Positions 60,564 to 64,000 of a stretch of DNA of 64,000 nucleotides are shown here, piece after piece. Source of the DNA: Myxocyprinus asiaticus (lineage: Eukaryota; Chordata; Actinopteri; Cypriniformes; Catostomidae). A model generated the notes under the pieces. It worked only from the letters and a program-made list of their open reading frames with translations, had not been told where the DNA came from and searched no databases. The position numbers and the translations under genes are program-made. The DNA lies in NCBI RefSeq assembly GCF_019703515.2, contig NC_059362.1:27611826-27675825 (forward strand), read 5' to 3'. Position 1 is the stretch's first letter; each line of letters begins with the position of its first letter.

Positions 60564-61048
60564 GTGTGTCACGTTTTTAACGTGCCTTATAGAATTTTGG
60601 AGAAAGGGGTAACAATGGAATATATAGTAGTGGAAATATGGATTGAAAAGAAGAATTATGTCATAATAAACTTTTATAATCTATGTAATAGGTTAATACA
60701 GGAGAGTATGGATGAAATAAAAGGTCTAAGTGGTGAAAGGGTGATATGGTGTGGGGATTTTAATGCCCATAATACTTTATGGGGAGGAATAATGACAGAC
60801 ACAAATGGTCAGGTTATTGAAGAGCTGATGGAAAGGAAAAACTTTGTTTGCTTAAATGATGGAAACTCCACATGAATGGATGTGAATTCAGGAAGGGAAT
60901 CAGCAATAGATCTAACAATTGCTTTAAATACATTAGGAGGAATAATAAATTGGGAAGTAAAGAAATGTACAGTTGGTAGTGATCATTTTCCTATAATAAG
61001 TACAATTGTAAATAATGAGATAAGGAGGGAAAAACGAGCAAATACAGG
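60564..61048 (+). pseudogene. I/Nimb-like LINE endonuclease, one nonsense codon
   Basis: Two in-frame open parts separated by one TGA at 60873-60875. Motifs are VIWCGDFNAHNTLWGG (GDFN block), SAIDLTIALN and VGSDHFPI (SDH block), all in the order of APE endonucleases. The stop stands where related elements have Arg, consistent with CGA changing to TGA. Interrupted at 61048 by the DIRS element. Confidence 0.75.
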
Positions 61049-61330
61049 AAAACGTCATGGTTACTTGTATAACCTCCGTTCCCTGATGGAGGGAACGAGA
61101 TGTTGTGTCGATGTAGTGACACTAGGGCTCACTCTTGGGAGCCCGAGACACCTCTGGTCTTTGATAAAAGGCCAATGAAAATTGGCGAGTGGTATTTGCC
61201 ACTCCCCCGGACATACGGGTATAAAAGGAGCTGGTATGCAACCACTCATTCAGGTTTTATGCTGAGGAGCTGATATAAGGTCCGGCCATTTCAGCGGGTA
61301 GTTCAGCATTGTGGCAGGAGGGACACAATG

Positions 61331-61430
61331 TCTCATTCCCTCCATCAGGGAATGGAGGTTACACAAGTAACCATGACGTTCCCTATCTGTCACTCACTCG
61401 ATGTTGTGTTGATGTAGTGACACTAGGGGT
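61331..61430 (-). repeat. DIRS internal complementary region
   Basis: Reads as the inverse of the left tip (GGAGGTTACACAAGTAACCAT then GACGTT) joined to the inverse of the right tip (CACTCACTCGATGTTGTG), the circular-junction arrangement of DIRS elements. It lies about 270 bases inside the left inverted repeat. Confidence 0.85.
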
Positions 61431-61979
61431 CCCTATACGAAACGCCACAATTGGCTGAACTGTGTTACGTGAACTGGCGGTGTGTGGTGGGCAGACTACT
61501 GTGTGCCTCATAGCCAGCACACCAGGTTGACATGTAACCTCCCCCAACATAGTTATGAGTGTAGAACAGCCCTTTGGGGACAAGTTGACTACCCAAAAGA
61601 TAGAGACAGGCTTAACCCAGTCGTGGCCTCTTTTCCCCTTCTCTTATTTCCACTCCCTAAAAAAGAAGGGGGATTATCCGACTGGGCCGCCAGGTCTAGG
61701 CGGGGGGTGTCCTTCCCAAGGGGAAGACTCCGCGGAGATCACACCTCGCCCAAAGAGAGGGGGGGATATTTAAGTGGAAGAATACGTCACATGGTCTTTC
61801 CAACCATGTGGAGAGTCTTCAAGGTAGATCCTACCCAATGGGGGAGGAGTTACTACAAACATGGAGACTGGGGCAGAGGGGCTCTGCCAAAGGAAGACGC
61901 AGTTTGCCAACAGGGAAATGAATTAGCGGAAGATATATATCGCATGGAGTTAGCCTTACAGGGAACCGCCACATGCGGA

Positions 61980-62690
61980 GCACCTACCCCAGAACAGGAC
62001 TCTTAGTTAGCACGTATACTGGGCCGGCAGTGAGCCTCTCCGAAAGCTCGACTGCCACAGGGCTCGGAGGAAGTCAACCAGGGAACAAAATTAGTGAACA
62101 CTACTGGGAATTAATGGCGCATGTCTTCAGCTCAAAAGGAGGTGGAAGGTGCTATGTGCAAGTGATACACCCGGTCGGCTATCCCGGGCTTATCTGCTTG
62201 TGTTGCGTGCCACTACCTGGGACGAAACCGGTTCCACCCGGAGGTTGTAGAACCTTGCAAAGGTGTTGGGTGTTGCCCAGCCTGCTGCTCTGCAAATGTC
62301 TGTTAGAGAGGCACCCCTGGCCAGGGCCCAGAAAGCCGCTACACCCCTGGTAGAATGGGCTCATAGCCCTACCGGGGGCGGCATGTCCTGGGCGTGATAT
62401 GCCATAGTTATGGCATCAATGATGGCAGCGCTTCCTTTCCGCTGTGCACCAAAGCAGACAAAGAGCTGCTCAGAGATTCTAAAGCTCTGCGTGCGAGCTC
62501 CAGACACAGCAACGACATGGCTGAATCTGCCTCCTCCTGGGGCAGCACTTGCAGGTTCACCACCTGGTCCCTAAAAGGGGTGGTGGGAACCTTGGGCACA
62601 TAGCCCGGTCGGGGTCTCAGGATCACGTGAGAGTAACCCGGACTGAAATCCAGGAACGTTTAGCTGACAGAGAACGCTTGCAGGTCTCCT
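61980..62690 (-). pseudogene. DIRS tyrosine recombinase remnant
   Basis: On the - strand, across breaks: LTSIKRVGDLQAFSV, LRPRPGYVPKVPTTPFRDQV, then RALESL and further down GNTQHLCKVLQ in shifted frames. This pattern follows the DIRS recombinase (phage-integrase-type). The Arg/His/Tyr active site cannot be assembled because of the frame changes. Confidence 0.55.
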
Positions 62691-62856
62691 ACCCTCTTGA
62701 TGGAAGTGAGCGCAGTCAGGAAGGCAGTCTTCAAGGAGAGTGCCTTAAGCTCGGCTGACTGCAAAGGCTCAAAGGCCTTAACAGTGCAAGGGCTGCCTCT
62801 GCGACCTTCGTGAAGACGCGAGGGGACAGGGACAAGCCGAAGGGGAGGACCTTGTA

Positions 62857-63441
62857 CTAATATGCCCGACCGTCGAACGCGAACCGTAGGAAGGGTCTGT
62901 GTCCAGGTAAAATCGAGATGTGAAAGTACGCGTCCTTCAGGTCTACTGCCGCAAACCAATCTTGATGCCGGATGCACGTCAAAATGTGCTTTTGCGTCAG
63001 CATCTTGAACGGGAGTCTGTGCAAGGCCCGGTTCAGAACTCGCAGGTCCAAGATTGGCCGCAACCTACCGCCCTTCTTGGGAATGATGAAGTAAGGGCTG
63101 TAAAACCCCTGTCTCATCTCGGCTGGAGGGACAGGCTCTATCGCGCCCTTCTGTAGGAGGAATGTCATTGAAGCCCAATCACCTTCAGCGTCAACCAGGG
63201 CGGCCTCATACCCATAGGTAGAAGGACCAGCGGGGGGAACAGCTGAAGTGGCTTTCCCTCGAAAGAAGGAAAGCCGCGACCGCAACATTGCCATGGTCAT
63301 GTTCTCGCAATGAGAACATGAACCATCCATGAACGCTTCTTCAACGTGATTTTGGCCCATGCACATGAGGCAGTGATCGTGACCGTCAGAGGCGGAGAGG
63401 TAACAACCGCATCCAGGAACTGCACAGAGACGGAATGGCAT
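62857..63441 (-). pseudogene. DIRS gag N-terminus fused by deletion to RT
   Basis: Residues 1-85 hold the gag start with Cys/His clusters (CAVPGCGCYLSASDGHDHC, CSHCENMTM). Residues from about 92 switch to RT (GFYSPYFIIPKKGGRLRPIL, DLRVLNRALHRLPFKMLT, DWFAAVDLKDAYFHISILPG). The first catalytic Asp of RT is in DLKDAYF. The join at AEGDWASM removes the end of gag and the RT lead-in. The frame then runs open to 62857, before the YxDD region. Confidence 0.85.
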
Positions 63442-63881
63442 CTTTAAAAAGACGCGTCTTTAAAAAGACATTCAACGTCACTGTGCCAGCTCTAATAGAG
63501 GAAATATACTCTTTAGAGGAAATAAACTCTTTTAAAGCACTGTCGAAGTGCCCAGGGGCGTAGTCTGCAGTGGAGTGCAGAGTGGAGAGAAAGCCGCTGG
63601 AATACGCCGTATATCCAACAGCACACGCTTCTGAAGAGGTGAATGGATCAGTAGTAGTATTCAGCTTGCTGAAATACAACCGCTCGGCTCCGAAGAAAAA
63701 ATCTGAATGAATCCACATTCCAGCCTCCCTTTTATACCCGTATGTCGGGGGGAGTGGCATGCAAATTCTACTCGCCAATTCTCATTGGCCTTTTCTCAAA
63801 GATCTGAAGGTGTCTCGCGCTCTCAAGATCGACCCCTAGTGTCACTACATCGACACAACATCGAGTGGGTGATAGAAGGGG

Positions 63882-64000
63882 AAATGAAAGTAACAAATCC
63901 TGGACAAGATGAAATAAGTTATTTTATGTTAAAAAAGTTAAGTGAAGAATCACTTGGGGTAATATTAAAGTTTTATAACAGAATATGGGAAGAAGGGATT
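63882..64000 (+). pseudogene. I/Nimb-like LINE reverse transcriptase start
   Basis: Resumes on the + strand as EMKVTNPGQDEISYFMLKKL and VILKFYNRIWEEGI, the N-terminal RT motif (PGxDEI). The stretch between the endonuclease at 61048 and this point is missing, so the LINE had a deletion as well as the DIRS insertion. It continues past the window end. Confidence 0.7.

Larger units (their letters stand above)
61051..63881 (-). mobile_element. DIRS-type retroelement, deleted, with inverted terminal repeats
   Basis: The ends are inverted repeats: ATGTTGTGTCGATGTAGTGACACTAGG-type sequence and GGTATAAAAGGAG-type sequence at 61092-61230 mirror 63720-63868. The internal complementary region lies at 61331-61430. 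The - strand encodes a gag start fused to RT, and traces of the tyrosine recombinase. Full-length relatives carry gag, RT/RNase H and recombinase over several kilobases, so much is missing. It interrupts the LINE at 60564 and 63882. Confidence 0.88.

Noticed and set aside
61482..62006. Plus-strand open frame in the DIRS element
   Set aside because: It overlaps the recombinase remnant read on the other strand and is not a separate gene.

Overview
The window is a stretch of nuclear genome from a bony fish, most likely a cyprinid. The evidence is single-exon or split vertebrate genes with fish-like protein sequence, AT-rich intergenic DNA, and many copies of cyprinid-type foldback MITEs, L2, L1, DIRS and Gmr1-like elements. 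No organism name can be read from the sequence itself. Four protein genes can be supported: akap5 (+, 6493-8070), zbtb25 (-, coding exons 15311-15139 and 14148-13044), zbtb1 (+, 18750-20795) and inafm2 (-, 48597-47722). The first three form a compact block. The same three genes are adjacent on human chromosome 14q23, so this is an old vertebrate synteny block. Region by region: 1-5.5 kb is intergenic or 3'-UTR-like DNA with a long TA microsatellite. 5.56-8.7 kb is akap5 with a probable non-coding first exon. 8.7-13 kb is repeats plus the zbtb25 3' UTR. 13-15.3 kb is zbtb25. 15.3-17.3 kb is the divergent zbtb25/zbtb1 promoter interval with a CpG-rich zbtb1 first exon. 18.7-22 kb is zbtb1 and its 3' UTR. 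23.6-24.3 kb is a higher-order tandem repeat. 26-47 kb is almost entirely mobile DNA. 47.7-48.6 kb is inafm2. 49-54 kb is repeats and microsatellites. 54.5-58.6 kb is a broken, intron-containing copy of a teleost-expanded gene family of unknown function. 59.4-64 kb is retroelement debris. The mobile DNA is nested several levels deep. At 28.76-35.77 kb a foldback MITE was split by an L1-type LINE (16-bp target duplication), and the LINE was split by a Gmr1-like Ty3/gypsy element with two LTRs, a tRNA-Phe-type primer site and integrase upstream of reverse transcriptase. A nearly full-length L2-type LINE with an SGNH-esterase ORF1 lies at 36.85-41.84 kb. At 46.27-47.32 kb a hAT-type MITE with an exact 8-bp target duplication sits inside another foldback MITE. 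At 61.05-63.88 kb a deleted DIRS element, with inverted terminal repeats and the circular-junction (ICR) sequence, sits inside an I/Nimb-like LINE that runs off the window end. Functionally, akap5 is a membrane scaffold for PKA and calcineurin, zbtb25 and zbtb1 are BTB zinc-finger transcription factors, and inafm2 is a small single-pass membrane protein. They share a neighbourhood, not a pathway. All autonomous elements seen carry inactivating lesions. I found no RNA gene, CRISPR array or prokaryotic feature.
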